From the NCBI GenBank assembly GCA_963930735.1, contig OZ005743.1, positions 61,464,652 to 61,528,651 of the forward strand: a stretch of DNA of 64,000 nucleotides. Direction: 5' to 3'. The translations under genes and the position numbers were made by a program. This document shows positions 34,176 to 45,640 of this stretch, one piece after another (the stretch's first letter is position 1; each line of letters opens with the position of its first letter). This DNA is from Dioctria linearis. Taxonomy: Eukaryota > Arthropoda > Insecta > Diptera > Asilidae. The notes under the pieces were generated by a model. The model ran no database searches. It saw only the letters and a list, made by a program, of their open reading frames with translations, and was not told where the DNA came from.

Positions 34176-34611
34176 TGTTGCGAGCGTGGCCTTTGGTTCG
34201 TTATTTAAAACACAATATTAAATCATTAATATATAAGTTCTTTATTACACTTAAATCATATAAAGTTCATAAACCTTCATTTAATCAACTCAACTCTAAT
34301 TATCGCCAACACTGTACTTTCAATTATCGCTATGTAATTACCCTCTTTCGCTTCTTTATTACTTTCACTTGTTAACACTGCAACATGTAAGACAAGACTC
34401 CCTTTCTTAGCGGTGACAACTGTTATATTTATACCCTAGAAACTCTCCGGATCATTCTGGAGTGTTCTATTCCAAAAGATTCTTGACTGTTCTATTCATT
34501 CTTATTCCTGAACCTTCCTGTCGATTACATAATCGATTCTCCGAACCTGAAGTCGTTTACTCTCCATTGCCAGTAGATGTCACCAGCTGTCTCTTTCTAT
34601 TGCACGTAACA
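34176..34611 (-). repeat. 5' LTR of gypsy C
   Basis: The full-length 436-bp copy. Just inside (34160-34175) the minus strand reads TAGTGTCAGAAGTG, which could be a leucine-tRNA primer site with one mismatch in TGG; that assignment is tentative. The following ATAT is the target duplication. Confidence 0.93.
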
Positions 34612-34615
34612 ATAT

Positions 34616-34743
34616 TATTGTTTTAGCAGTTCTTTTATAGTGGATTTTATTATTAAAATCTCGATCAAAACTGAAGCTGACCAATACCCATATAAATTGA
34701 TTTAGCCAATTTTTCTTTTGGTCAGCAAGATTTTGTCCAAGTT
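34616..34743 (+). promoter_or_regulatory. Possible promoter region of the small zinc protein gene
   Basis: About 130 bp lie between gypsy C and the ATG at 34744. It includes CCATATAAATTGA about 50 bp before the ATG, a TATA-like site. If this is a host gene, the retrotransposon inserted right into its upstream region. Confidence 0.3.
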
Positions 34744-35043
34744 ATGGCAGGCGTTCGCGATTTCGGCGGTTCAACCGCAAGCGGAGTTAATGGGCTAAAA
34801 AATTCAAAACCCGTGGGCGGTCGGCGAAAAAAACCTGCACTTGGTGTGGCGAAGGATGTTCTTCCAACGATTTATAAAAGAACGAAAGAATTCTGTACAG
34901 GCAATTACATCTCTAAATATCGAAAAGCTTTCAGTAAGGGTGCGTGTATTCAGTGTGATAATGCTCCCAGCAAGGAGTTCTGTTCAACATTTTGTATGAA
35001 TAAATACAAAAAAGAAATTGGTGCAAAGACTTCCAGCCAATAA
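34744..35043 (+). CDS. Small protein with a C-x2-C ... C-x3-C cluster, unrecognised
   Basis: An intact ATG-to-TAA frame of 99 codons. The N-terminal third is Gly/Ser-rich with a basic GGRRKKP motif that could act as a nuclear signal; the C-terminal part has CIQCDNAPSKEFCSTFC, a possible zinc-binding knuckle of the MYM/TRASH-like kind (FCS...C), followed by a lysine-rich end. I do not recognise the family. It sits between the gypsy C LTR and the MULE, with no stops, unlike most coding pieces here. It could be a host gene or the first exon of one, as no intron signal was found inside. Confidence 0.5.
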   Translation: MAGVRDFGGSTASGVNGLKNSKPVGGRRKKPALGVAKDVLPTIYKRTKEFCTGNYISKYRKAFSKGACIQCDNAPSKEFCSTFCMNKYKKEIGAKTSSQ

Positions 35044-35289
35044 CACAAGGGAACAAAGATAAATACCACAATAACACGGAGTTTCCTATATGAAAGTTTT
35101 CATATTTATAATTGGGATGAGTATTTAAAGGTGAATATTTACATAAGTCATATTTCCCAAATATTATAGTAAACTATTTATAGTAAACTATTTATACCAT
35201 ATATAATTTTTTTTTTATATTTAGACTTTGCTTTGTTAACCTGTATTTGGATCATTATGTTATGTGCATTTAGTCAGTGTGTTATTTTG
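35044..35289. other. Short AT-rich spacer before the MULE
   Basis: Contains a tandem TAGTAAACTATTTATA duplication near 35165-35195 and ends in GTTATTTTG, the probable left target duplication of the MULE. Confidence 0.4.
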
Positions 35290-35299
35290 ATTACCGGAA

Positions 35300-35400
35300 A
35301 ATTGCTCGCCCACAGTTGCTCGCCCACAATTGCTCGACCACAATTGCTCGCCAGGAAAGTTGCTCGCCACACAATTGCTCGCCAGGAAAGTTGCTCGCAT
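35300..35400. repeat. Left end of the MULE: GCTCGCC iterons
   Basis: Six spaced copies of TTGCTCGC(C/A) alternate with CACAA and AGGAAAG spacers. The arrangement is mirrored at 45975-46065 in reverse complement. These are probably transposase-binding sites in long terminal inverted repeats. Confidence 0.85.
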
Positions 35401-37297
35401 ATAACTAACACATCTGCATATACATGAATACAGATAATATAGATTAAGAAACACGTTTATTACATAACATAAACATATATTTTCAATTATTATTCACAAA
35501 CAATTGTCGTCAACTAAAAGTATTTATAAAGAAGATTAAGAATATGATTTAAACCTACGGTTACTAAAACAATAAATATTTTTATTAATAACATAATTAT
35601 ATAATTTTATTGCAAAAATAAAAATAAAACAATATTAATAAAGAAAATTAAATAACCAAAGCATTACTTTCGTTAAGTGACAATAATTCAATATATGAGC
35701 GAAATATGTACAATATAAATATTCAAAAATTATAATTTTGAGCAGAAATTCGATCAATGTTCTATTGGGATAATCGCCTACAATTCTTTCTATCCTTTTC
35801 GCACAGTCACGATATATTTTTCTTGACATATTAGGATCACAGCCGCTTATATATTGTTCTATTTTTCCGAAATTCATGCTTTGTTCAGTTTTTAATGCGG
35901 CAATATACTTCCAAATACCTGCATGCTGTGCACCAATTAGTTCAGTGAAGGAACGATGCCAACCTTCACAAGAATTGTTGGTTTTTGGCAAGCTATTTTG
36001 AACGGCACTATGACAGTTCCACAAGTCCAGAGGAAATCGAGGATTGCGACGACAACGTCGATTCGGCCTACCAATCCACGTGTCCTCGAAATAATCCAAT
36101 ACAGGTTGCAAATTATCTTCAAACTCAACGTTCTCGCATAACTCGTCGAAACTGCATTCTACATTTGCAACGGGAATGAAAGCTAAAGCGGGTATCATTC
36201 TTACTTTTAGCGCAAAGTCACTATCCTCTTGATATCGCTTTTGCAAACCATTTTGTTGAATGCAGCGATAAAAACACTGCGTAAAATGAAAAAAAACACC
36301 CTCTAAGGGACGCTCCTGGAAACACAGTCTTAAAACCATTTCACGCAGCTTGCTCAAAATCAACCATAATTGACTTTGGTGCTCAATTGGGTTCCAAACG
36401 TTTTAGCTCGTCGAAAAAATTTGTATATGCCTCTTCGGTTTTTTTCGATAAAAGCGCAAATACTGCTGGAACGGATTTATTATTTACAATTGCATGGATT
36501 GTATATAATTCTTGAAATAAAGACGGCACTGTCTTAAAAGTTCCATCTGCGTACCAGTTTTCTTGTCGTGACAAGTAATTTAAATTGCCTTTTGTAGAGA
36601 AAATTAATATTCTGTTATTACTATCGTTACTGTCAAACAATAAAAACTGTTCTCCTTCGAATGTTTTTTGATAAAATTCCGGTATTTGTAATTCGGAAAG
36701 TGAATTTGGAGTTGCTGGTAGACAGTCTTTCGCGTTTCTTACATTTCGTATTGTCCTTTTCATACTATCCAAACGTGGCATCTGTCCGGCTGCAGCAGTT
36801 GACAAATTAATATATGAATTAGCAACAATGCGATGTATCCTATCTTGGGTATTTGTTACTCGAGACTTAGCATCACTATAGACCGCGACTTCGCACCTTG
36901 CAGCATCGCCAGCATGATTGTGCTCATTTAAATATTGGACAATTTCATTATTGACACTGTGGACTAGGGTTTCCAATCCGGATATTCGGATATCAAATTA
37001 TCCGGATTATCTTACCCATTTTGACTATTCGGTAATCCGAATATTTTTCCTTAATTATCCGATAATCCGGATATTTTTAACATTTTTTTTCAGGAAAATA
37101 CTGTTTTCTTTCTAACTGTTCAGCTATTTTCAAAAGATTATACAATTACTTTCTCAAGTGGCAGTTTTATTTATTATTATTATTTATTTATTAAAGTTTC
37201 TTTGAATAAACAAATAAGTTGTCTTGGATGTTTTTTTATCGAAATTTTAAATAAAACAAGTTAGAAAGCTAGAATTGGTCCAAGAGTAATTCTTATG

Positions 37298-38097
37298 ATA
37301 CCCTAGATGAATGCCTTTATGACCCGGTTTAGACGGGTCAATAGGCTGCCTCTACCCCACGAAAACTTCTCGGTAATATGATAGTTGGGGGCAGGAATGC
37401 AGCATCAGCCAACCTACAGATTTCGTGCGGCAGAGACAGCATACTGAGACTGACCTGTCTAAACTGGTTCTATGTAATTTCGTATGGTCACCCATCTGTG
37501 TAACTTTGATTTTCTAAGTGTCTTTTCGTATATATTTCTAGAACGGTTCGTCGGACAGTAAAAATTATTATAACTAGTTTCATAGCATTTCATATTCTGA
37601 AGAACTTTTGAATACACAAAAAACGTCTAGGACTGATTGTTTTCACAGAATACCTACGTAAAAGATCAACATTTTTATATGGCCAAATTTAGCTCATTTA
37701 TGAAATTATTTTTACTATTTTTATGAAAACGTCGCGTAGAAAATTTCATCTCTCTACCCTGATGCTCTCTAAAGTAATGTCCAAATATGTAGTGAAAAAC
37801 GAAAGTTTTGTATGGCAACTCCTTGAAGGAGTTACCCGATTTGTCCCATTTTCGAACTTGAATTTACTTTTTTTTTTGAAAAAAAGCTCATGTGCAAAAT
37901 TTCAGTTCTCCAAGTACATGCGCTCTCGAGTTATCGTGCGGACAGGAAGACAGATAGACAGACGGACATGCAAAAATCAAAATAACTCTTAATATTATAC
38001 ATGGGTGTTCATACCATTTTGCTCTACCAAAATTATTTCTATGCGTTACAAACGGAAGGACGAACTTGGTATACCCAATAGATTTCATCTAGGGTAT
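37298..38097. mobile_element. 800-bp Tc1/mariner-like MITE inside the hAT-like element
   Basis: Perfect 14-bp inverted ends ATACCCTAGATGAA at 37298-37311 and 38084-38097. If the TA is the target, the element proper has CCCTAGATGAA ends with TA duplications. The interior includes a GACAGACGGACATG-type stretch near 37950-37970 similar to widespread dipteran repeats. No transposase. Confidence 0.72.
37317..37478. mobile_element. ~160-bp foldback insert inside the Tc1-like MITE
   Basis: Inverted arms GACCCGGTTTAGACGGGTCA (37321) and, in reverse complement, GAACCAGTTTAGACAGGTCA (ending about 37473) face each other. They form a further nested level. The sequence is GC-richer than its surroundings. 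Confidence 0.6.
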
Positions 38098-39339
38098 AAC
38101 AAAACCTACTAAGCACTCAAAGTACATGATAACAGTGTGGTTAAAAATTAAATATATTTATAAATAAAATATTGAGTTAGTCGCCCAAAAAGGTAGTATA
38201 TACAATATATTGATTATGGAGTAAATAGATGTCTCCAGATTCCGGTGTAGGAGTTTTCTGTTACCCGTATGGCGTGGCGTTATCCATATATGACGTGATT
38301 ATGTATATAAAATCGACTTGTTGACGTAACCAACGAGTAAGGGCAAACAAGTTTAAAAGAATTGTTAGATGTCCTATTACCACTAAGGACTGCAGCAAAG
38401 GAATTAAATAAAAATTCAGCGGCGCTTTTGACCGCCGAATGTGCTTATAAATTTCTATTTGAAGGCTTAGACGAGTATAGAACGAACTTAGCTTAACAGT
38501 TATCGAAACAGAATAAAAAACGAATGGATGAACGTCGAGATAAAATGCTTATGAAAGTAATTCTTCTTAGAAGCAGGCAATATACCACATTCCATAAATA
38601 TTTTGACTATCAAAAGGTGCTCCCATTACATTGCCAGGCTACAGGGATAACTGGAAGTGGCAATTTCTTCTATTGATGAGCAGAGCAACGCAAAAAACAT
38701 ATTATTCAATGAATTTCTTACAATAAATCGAGCATTTACAGTTTCAATCAATTACAATTTTGAAATTTTTAATGTAATAACTTTTTAAAATATTCTTTTT
38801 TAAAAACAAAATAAATTTAAATTACATAATGTGTTTTTACTATTTATTAATTATTAATGTACATAATTAAAATATTTGAATAAAAAAATTATAAAACACC
38901 ATGAAATATTGGATTCAAGCTATTTATTTATTTTGTTTTTTGTTATCCGGATATCCCGATTATCCGGATATTTTGAGTTTTCAGTATTCGATATCCGGAT
39001 AGTCATTAATGTCGGATAATTGGAAACCCTACTGTGGAGACGTGCACGACACTTAAGTTTTTTAGACTGATCACATTTCCAAAATACTTTCTCACTGTTT
39101 TCTTTATCTTTGATGTATAGATGTCCTTTATCCAGCAACATCCGTTTTTCCTTCTCGCTTTGCACAAATTTTAACGCCATTTTATTTAGGAAGAGAGACA
39201 AACTTATAGCACACTGAACACTAACACGATCTGAATAATAACAGGTTGCATTTGAAGTGAATATAAAATGCAAAATATTTTGACTTATATTGCTTCAAAG
39301 CCGGATGCAAAGTCTTGGAAAACAAAGAAATAGACCATT

Positions 39340-40757
39340 ACTATCGCGCCGGGTAGATTTCGTTTCATTAGAAAATCGTTAGTTAATCCCCTGATCCCTT
39401 TTGACCATAGGTCGGCAATAAATTTGTATTTCGCCAGCCGTGGCAATAAGGTTGCCGACCTTTGCTTTGACTTTAGCCTGCAAATATACGGTGAGTGTAC
39501 ATCTCCGTCTAGTTTCACCACTCTTCATATCACAAAATCAGATTTCGTGTCGTCAGAAAATCGTTAGTTAATCCCTTGATCCCTTTTGACCATAGGTCGG
39601 CAATAAATTTGTATTTCGCCAGCCGTGGCAATAAGGTTTCCGACCTTTGCTTTGACTTTAGCCTGCACATATACGGTGAGTGTACATCTCGGTCTAGTTT
39701 CACCACTCTTCATATCACAATTTCAGATTTCGTTTCATCAGAAAATCGTTAGTTAATCCCCTGATCCCTTTTGACCATAGGTCGGCAATAAATTTGTATT
39801 TCGCCAGCCGTGGCAATAAGGTTTCCGACCTTTGCTTTGACTTTAGCCTGCAAATATACGGCGAGTGTACATCTCCGTCTAGTTTCACCACTCTTCATAT
39901 CACAATTTCAGATTTCGTTTCGTCAGAAAATCCTTAGTTAATCCCCTGATCCCTTTTGACCATAGGTCGGCAATAAATTTGTATTTCGCCAGCCGTGGCA
40001 ATAAGGTTGCCGACCTTTGCTTTGACTTTAGCCTGCAAATATACGGTGAGTGTACATCTCCGTCTAGTTTCACCACTCTTCATATCACAATTTCAGATTT
40101 CGTTTCATCAGAAAATCGTTAGTTAATCCCCTGATCCCTTTTGACCATAGGTCTGCAATAAATTTGTATTTCGCCAGCCATGGCAATAAGGTTGCCGACC
40201 TTTGCTTTGACTTTAGCCTGCAAATATACGGTGAGTGTACATCTCCGTCTAGTTTCACCACTCTTCATATCACAATTTCAAATTTCGTTTCATCAGAAAC
40301 TCCTTAGTTAATCCCCTGATCCCTTTTGACCATAGGTCGGCAATAAATTTGTATTTCGCCAGCCGTGGCAATAAGGTTGCCGACCTTTGCTTTGACTTTA
40401 GCCTGCACATATACGGTGAGTGTACATTTCCGTCTAGTTTCACCACTCTTCATATCACAATTTCAGATTTCGTTTCATCAGAAAATAGTTAGTTAATCCC
40501 CTGATCCCTTTTGACCATAGGTCGGCAATAAATTTGTATTTCGCCAGCCGTGGCAATAAGGTTGCCGACCTTTGCTTTGACTTTAGCCTGCAAATATACG
40601 GTGAGTGTACATCTCCGTCTAGTTTCACCACTCTTCATATCACAATTTCAGATTTCGTTTCGTCAGAAAATCCTTAGTTATTCCCCTGATCCCTTTTGAC
40701 CATAGGTTGGCAATAAATTTGTATTTCGCCAGCCGTGGCAATAAGGTTACCGACTGC
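39340..40757 (+). repeat. 185-bp satellite array inside the MULE, left part
   Basis: Eight units start GGTCGGCAATAAATTTG at 39410, 39595, 39780, 39965, 40150, 40335, 40520 and 40705, exactly 185 bp apart, with a partial unit before them. Units differ by a few percent. Each holds an inverted repeat AGGTCGGCAA ... TTGCCGACCT about 33 bp apart that could fold as a hairpin. The unit length is not a multiple of three, so open frames read across units are not conserved coding sequence. Confidence 0.95.
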
Positions 40758-41045
40758 AAGTTTGCAGTATGTATATTAGCGAATAGACGTGCTTCATATC
40801 GGCTCCGGTGTTGTGATAATTTCTATTAAAATTTTCCTTAAAATATTACCGAGGCATTTTGTTGGCCGCGAGCTGTTTTTCCATCTGGCTTTTAACTTAT
40901 TTGATTCGCATATTATTTGTGCTATAATATTCTTTTTGCTATAAATTTTGCATTTCTCGGACTGTGCATTCTAGTTTCTTTTGGTGCAATTTTAACTGTG
41001 CTCTGCTATCATTGTGTTTGTGAGGCGTTACAGCAAACTGACGTC

Positions 41046-41837
41046 ATGGCGGGGAAGAATCCAAGGAAAGAGAAAATTCCGTCAACCTCTAACTCGGAAG
41101 AGTGCGGACAGGTCGTCACACGCAGTCTGGCAAGGGCATTGACTGATGTTCCGGGGTCCATTGGTGCTGTTTTGGAAAGGTTATTGGAGTCACTGGAGTC
41201 TCGCATCTCAAATAAAATCGACCTGCTTTTAAAGCAATCGGAGGACCGTCTCACGAAAAAGATCGACGATGCCATTAGTTTCTTCAGCAATAAGCTTGAC
41301 TCATATAATAATACGATAAGTGAACTTCAACGGAACCAGGATCTACTGCAATCACAAATTCTCGTTTTTCATCGCACTCAGCGCTTAAGTGATGCAATTG
41401 TTAGGGGAATGCCGATCCAGAGTAATGAGAATGCTCACGACGTAGTTAAGAACATTGCTGCTGTTATTAAACACTCTTTGACACCGTACATGGATGCTTT
41501 TCGTATCAAACCTAAATCTCCAGGGAAAATTACACCAATTGTTATCCGTTTCTCTTGTATTGCTGAACAGAAAGCTTTTCTGACTGCTTTTCGTAGGCAT
41601 CGAGGCTTAAAACTGTCTGAATTGGAGGGCTTCTCTTCAGCCGGACCAGTATATATATCTGAAAGCTTGATCCCGCATTACAACTCAATTCTGCAAGAGG
41701 CATTAAATTTGCGTAAACAGTGGAAGTTATTCTCTGCCAGTACTCGAAATGGTTTCGTCTATGTAAAGTGCAAAAGAGAAAGTATCGATAAGAGAATTAC
41801 CAGTCATGATGAACTCAAAGAGGCTTGCATGCAATAA
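41046..41837 (+). CDS. LINE ORF1 protein (coiled-coil RNA-binding)
   Basis: I take the ATG at 41046-41048 (MAGKNPRKEK), 263 residues; the upstream in-frame part lacks an ATG. After a basic N-terminus a coiled coil spans about residues 40-110 (LESLESRISNKIDLLLKQSE and following). The C-terminal half (VIRGMPIQS ... ITPIVIRFSC ... GFVYVKCKRE) has the beta-alpha pattern of an RRM-like fold followed by a C-terminal domain, as in LINE ORF1 proteins that trimerise and coat the RNA. No stop or frameshift is present. The homology to a specific clade is inference. Confidence 0.78.
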   Translation: MAGKNPRKEKIPSTSNSEECGQVVTRSLARALTDVPGSIGAVLERLLESLESRISNKIDLLLKQSEDRLTKKIDDAISFFSNKLDSYNNTISELQRNQDLLQSQILVFHRTQRLSDAIVRGMPIQSNENAHDVVKNIAAVIKHSLTPYMDAFRIKPKSPGKITPIVIRFSCIAEQKAFLTAFRRHRGLKLSELEGFSSAGPVYISESLIPHYNSILQEALNLRKQWKLFSASTRNGFVYVKCKRESIDKRITSHDELKEACMQ

Positions 41838-42268
41838 AATGATGTTAGGCCACAAACGGAGCTGATGACGTTCAAATAAATTCTTCACTGGAGTAAGGTT
41901 TATTGTTATTGATTTTACACAAATAGTTTGTTGTATTCTAGCGTAATTTCAAATTCTAGCCTAGTATTTTTGAATTTTTTCTTGAAATTTTTTTCTTTTC
42001 AACTTTAGTATATTATCATAAGTTTTTCTTTAATTTTGTATATTACATACATATATATTAATTCTAGCAATTTAGCTCATCATCAATAGTTTTTTTTTCA
42101 TTTAGTTTTCTTTTTTTTTCTTTTTTTTTTATATAATGAATAATAACTTAAATAGTTATTTTAGTATGACTTGTGGTAGCTTTGTAGAATTGCTTCATTG
42201 TACTTCTTATTTTCCTTGTACAGAATTCGACACAACCTATTTTTCTATGTTTATTTTCTGTTTCACTG

Positions 42269-45105
42269 ATGGAGGTGTGCTCATTTATGGGTTCGGTTAA
42301 TGGTTTGTATGAGTTGGACAGAGTAAGATCTGTATTAAATATTCTTTGTGGATATACTCCTGGATTTCACGTGTGTACCATTAATACTAGAAGCCTACGA
42401 AATAAGATGGATGAATTGTGTCAGATTTTTGCCGATTCTAACATTCATGCTGTCCTTGTTAGCGAGTCGTGGCTGCAGAATCATATACCGTCGTCACTCG
42501 TTGCGATACCTGGCTTTAAACTATTCCGAAATGATCGGTTAAGTCACAGGGGAGGTGGTGTTGCGATCTATTTGAGGGATAATTTAAGGGCTAAAATCGT
42601 AGATTCTTCATTGACTGGGGAAATTGAATTTTTATGCTTGGAAGTTGTGGTTGGTACTGGAAAATGTTTATTATGTGCTGTGTATCGCCCTCCTGGTGTC
42701 TATAGTGAGTTGTCTGCTGAACAGTTTTCCAATGCAATGTCACATTTAGTACACCGTTATAATGATGTTATTATTGGTGGTGATCTCAATGTAAACATTC
42801 TGATTGATAATTTGATGACTGATAGGTTCTTGACTGATATGGTGGCGCTCCACTTGGATGTGATAAATTCATTGCCTACGTTTTTTAATTGTTCCAACCC
42901 TTCACTTCTTGATCTTATCATGGTTCCTAATAGGAGTAATGTCAGATTTCACAACCAGCTGAGTCCTCCAAGTATACTCGATCATGATATAAACTTTATG
43001 ACCTACAATCTTTCCCCGGAAGGTGGGAATTTTAATAAGACTTTCTGCTATCGTGATTTCAAACATCTTGATTATCTTAATCTGATAAATGAGTGTATGT
43101 CACTAGCATGGAATGATATTTTCCTTCTTCCATCGGCGGAGAAGCAATTGTGGAAATTTAATGAGATGGTCTCTTATTTATATAATAAATATGTTCCACT
43201 TAAAGTCAAACGGATCCGTCCTTTTAGCAATCCATGGTTTTCTTATGAAATCCGCTCTGTCATTGTAGAAAGAGAGTTCTTTCATAAACAGTGGAAACGG
43301 GTGAATACTCATTACACGCGCACACTCTATAAACAAGCTCGTAACAAGGTCACTTCTGCAATTAGGGGAGCTAAGCGTGAGTATTTTTCTTCTCAATTCG
43401 ATCCAAGCTTACCTTCCAAAACCTTGTGGGGGAGCTTGAAGCGAGCTTTCATTTATACTGATGTCAACCCTGATTTTCCTTTTGATTCTGAAGAACTTAA
43501 TCGGCATTTTACTTCAGGTCCAGTATCAAATTTATTAATTCTACAACAACCTAGCATGTCCTTTCTTACTTTACGTGAACAAAGTGTTAATTGCTTCTCT
43601 TTCCGGTGTGTGGAGAATGAAGAAATTTTTAAAGCGATATACTCTATCAAGTCCCATGCTACTGGTTTTGATGAAATAAATCCTCGATTTCTCAAGATCT
43701 TATTGCCTTACATTTTTCCGTACGTTCGGAACATCATGAACACTTGTCTAACTACATCTCAATTCCCAGAAGTATGGAAAATAGCTAATGTTATTCCTAT
43801 TGCAAAAAAATGTCTGCTACTGAGCTAACACACTACCGTCCTATCAGCATTCTCAGTTTTCTTTCCAAAGTCTTGGAAAAGCTTATGCGAGCCCAGATTG
43901 AAAATTATGTAACATGTAATGATCTCCTGGCGAAATATCAGTCTGGTTTTCGTGCACGACTTAGCTGTGAATCTGCGTTACTCAAGGTCACTACGGACTT
44001 GCGATCGGCTCTAGATGAAGGAGATCTTGGTGTGATGGTTTTGTTAGACTTCTCGAGGGCATTTGATTGTGTTGTACATGAAAAACTGCTGCGTAAGTTA
44101 TATGCAAACTTTTATTTCTCCTCTTCAGCTGTTAAAATCATATCCAATTTTCTCTCAAATAGGTCGCAACAGGTGGTCATAAAAGGTGTTCTGTCTTCCC
44201 GAATGCATTTAGCATGTGGAGTTCCTCAAGGTTCAGTCTTAGGACCTCTTCTTTTTAGTCTTTACATTAACGATTTATGTGACGTCGTGCATGACGTTCA
44301 ATTGCACCTGTATGCAGATGATGTACAGCTATACTTATGTAGACCTCGTGGACTGATTAAGGACTGTATCTGCAGAATAAACGATGATCTCTCAGAAATT
44401 TGTAGGTGGGCAATTGATAATAAACTGCTTCTTAACTCCAATAAATCGCAATGTATAGCCCTCTCTAATTCTGATCTTAATATTGAGGATCTTCCCCCAA
44501 TTATGCTTAATAAAGTGGAACTACCATATGTGAACTGTATAACCAATCTGGGAGTGAAAATTAACAATCGTTTGAAGTGCTGTGATCATATCAAATCTAT
44601 GGTAAGCAAAATTTATGGTGGGCTTAGGAGACTCTGGCTGTCTGCAAATATACTTCCCGTCGATCTGCGTTTGAGACTAGCTAGGACACTTTTGGTGCCT
44701 CTTTTTGCTTATGGTAGTGTAATATACATGAGACTAGACTCAGTTTGCAATCGAAAGCTTGAGGTTGCTTTCAACGACTGTATACGTTTTGCTCTCGGTT
44801 TGCGTCGTTCTGCTCATATTTCTCCATATAGAACATTGATTTTGGGTTGTACTCTAGATTCGTACCTAAAGGGTAAGGCACTGATTTTCCTGCATAATCT
44901 TATTCGCACAAGTGAGCCAGAGTATCTTTTTTGTAACGTAAATTTTCTGCAGTCCCTGAGAAGACGTAAACTTCTAATTCCTCGTTTCAATTCATCCATC
45001 CTTGAGGGATCTTACGTTGTTCAGGTTGCACGCCTTTGGAATTCCCTACCCCCCCATGCACAGAGTGTTACTTCTATCAGTGAATTTAGGAAGCTTATAA
45101 CGTAA
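42269..45105 (+). pseudogene. LINE ORF2: APE endonuclease and reverse transcriptase, one frameshift
   Basis: The ATG at 42269 opens an APE-type endonuclease: VCTINTRSLRNKMDELCQIF, LVSESWL, GGGVAIYLRDN, IIGGDLNVNIL and LDHDINFMTY. RT motifs follow (NVIPIAKK). The frame ends at 43828, but a second frame from 43810 continues with THYRPISILSFLSKVLEKL, LLDFSRAFDCV, HLACGVPQGSVLGPLLFSLY and the catalytic LYADDVQLY. Thus a single-base indel in an A7 run at 43804-43810 separates the halves. The C-terminal region ends at TAA 45105. The protein nicks DNA and primes cDNA synthesis on the target. Confidence 0.93.
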
Positions 45106-45382
45106 TTGTTTTTCACTAATTACTAGCTGATTGTGTCGAACTCTTTTCTTCTTATCTTTTCACTATGTTTTTCTTTTCTTTTTCTTTTCTTTCCCTTTCG
45201 ATTTTTACTATTTTTCTAATATATTGTAAGTATTACGTTTTATTTTTCTCTCCCTTTTTATTTTAATTTTATTTTGTAGTTTACTAGCTAATCTAGCCGT
45301 TCTTTCATTGTACTAGTATAAGATTTCTAATCTTGTGTACATATCAGGTAAATAAAATTATTGATTGATTGATTGATTGATT

Positions 45383-45640
45383 TTGCTTTGACTTTAGCCT
45401 GCAAATATACGGTGAGTGTACATCTCCGTCTAGTTTCACCACTCTTCATATCACAATTTCAGATTTCATTTCATCAGAAAATCGTTAGTTAATCCCCTGA
45501 TCAGTTTTGGCCATAGGTCGGCAATAAATTTGTATTTCGCCAGCCGTGGCAATAAGGTTGCCGACCTATGCTTTGACTTTAACCTGCAAATATATGGTGA
45601 CTGTACATCTCCATCTAGTTTCATCACTCTTTCATTATTA
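45383..45640 (+). repeat. 185-bp satellite array, right part after the LINE
   Basis: The unit resumes at TTTGCTTTGACTTTAGCC where it broke off before the LINE, then a further, more diverged copy starts GGTCGGCAATAAATTTG at about 45516. Continuity across the LINE shows that the LINE landed in a pre-existing array. Confidence 0.9.

Larger units (their letters stand above)
27094..34611 (-). mobile_element. Ty3/gypsy LTR retrotransposon C, near full length
   Basis: Two LTRs (27094-27480 and 34176-34611) bound the element, both with TG...CA ends, and the flanks carry a 4-bp duplication ATAT (27090-27093 and 34612-34615). The minus-strand order is Gag (SAP, coiled coil, capsid, CCHC), protease, RT, RNase H, integrase; there is no env. 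Breaks are few: in-frame stops at about 29629 and 28871 and a frameshift in the integrase zinc finger, plus two insertions (33099-33603 and about 30480-31345). It is the youngest gypsy element in the window by this measure. Confidence 0.95.
36965..39031. mobile_element. 2.07-kb hAT-like non-autonomous element in the MULE zinc finger
   Basis: Termini TAGGGTTTCCAAT and ATTGGAAACCCTA are inverted, and the flanks are CTGTGGAC and CTGTGGAG (36957-36964 and 39032-39039), an 8-bp duplication with one changed base. The sub-terminal regions repeat TATCCGGAT-type palindromes at both ends. The interior has no transposase. The MULE reading frame fits exactly across the site if the insert and one duplication copy are removed, which fixes the boundaries. 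Confidence 0.88.
35635..39180 (-). pseudogene. MULE transposase with N-terminal FLYWCH finger, interrupted
   Basis: The minus-strand protein starts at the ATG at 39178-39180. Its FLYWCH domain reads LLDKGHLYIK, VFWKCDQSKKLKCRARLHS, and after the hAT-like insert (36965-39031) NEHNHAG, which supplies the two Cys and two His ligands. The transposase region follows (36383-36976) with WYADGTFKTVPSLF, the first catalytic Asp, and after two stops APKSIMVDFEQAA with the second Asp, then CFFHFTQCFYRCIQ. The second open piece (35635-36363) covers ALAFIPVANV, the NNSCEGWHRSF segment with the Glu, and the C-terminal helices. The stops at the second Asp make it inactive. Confidence 0.88.
40758..45382 (+). 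mobile_element. Near full-length LINE (CR1/Daphne/L2-like)
   Basis: A two-ORF non-LTR retrotransposon: 5' UTR (40758-41045), ORF1, a 430-bp spacer, ORF2 with endonuclease and RT, 3' UTR, and a (GATT)n tail at 45357-45380 in place of poly(A). The tail and RT style place it near the CR1/L2 group. It interrupts the 185-bp satellite. Only one frameshift was found in ORF2, so it is young. Confidence 0.92.

Noticed and set aside
39285..39521. Minus-strand frame in the satellite, with a related frame at 45466-45699.
   Set aside because: The 185-bp unit is not a multiple of three and the frame breaks in each unit; chance openness is the simplest reading.
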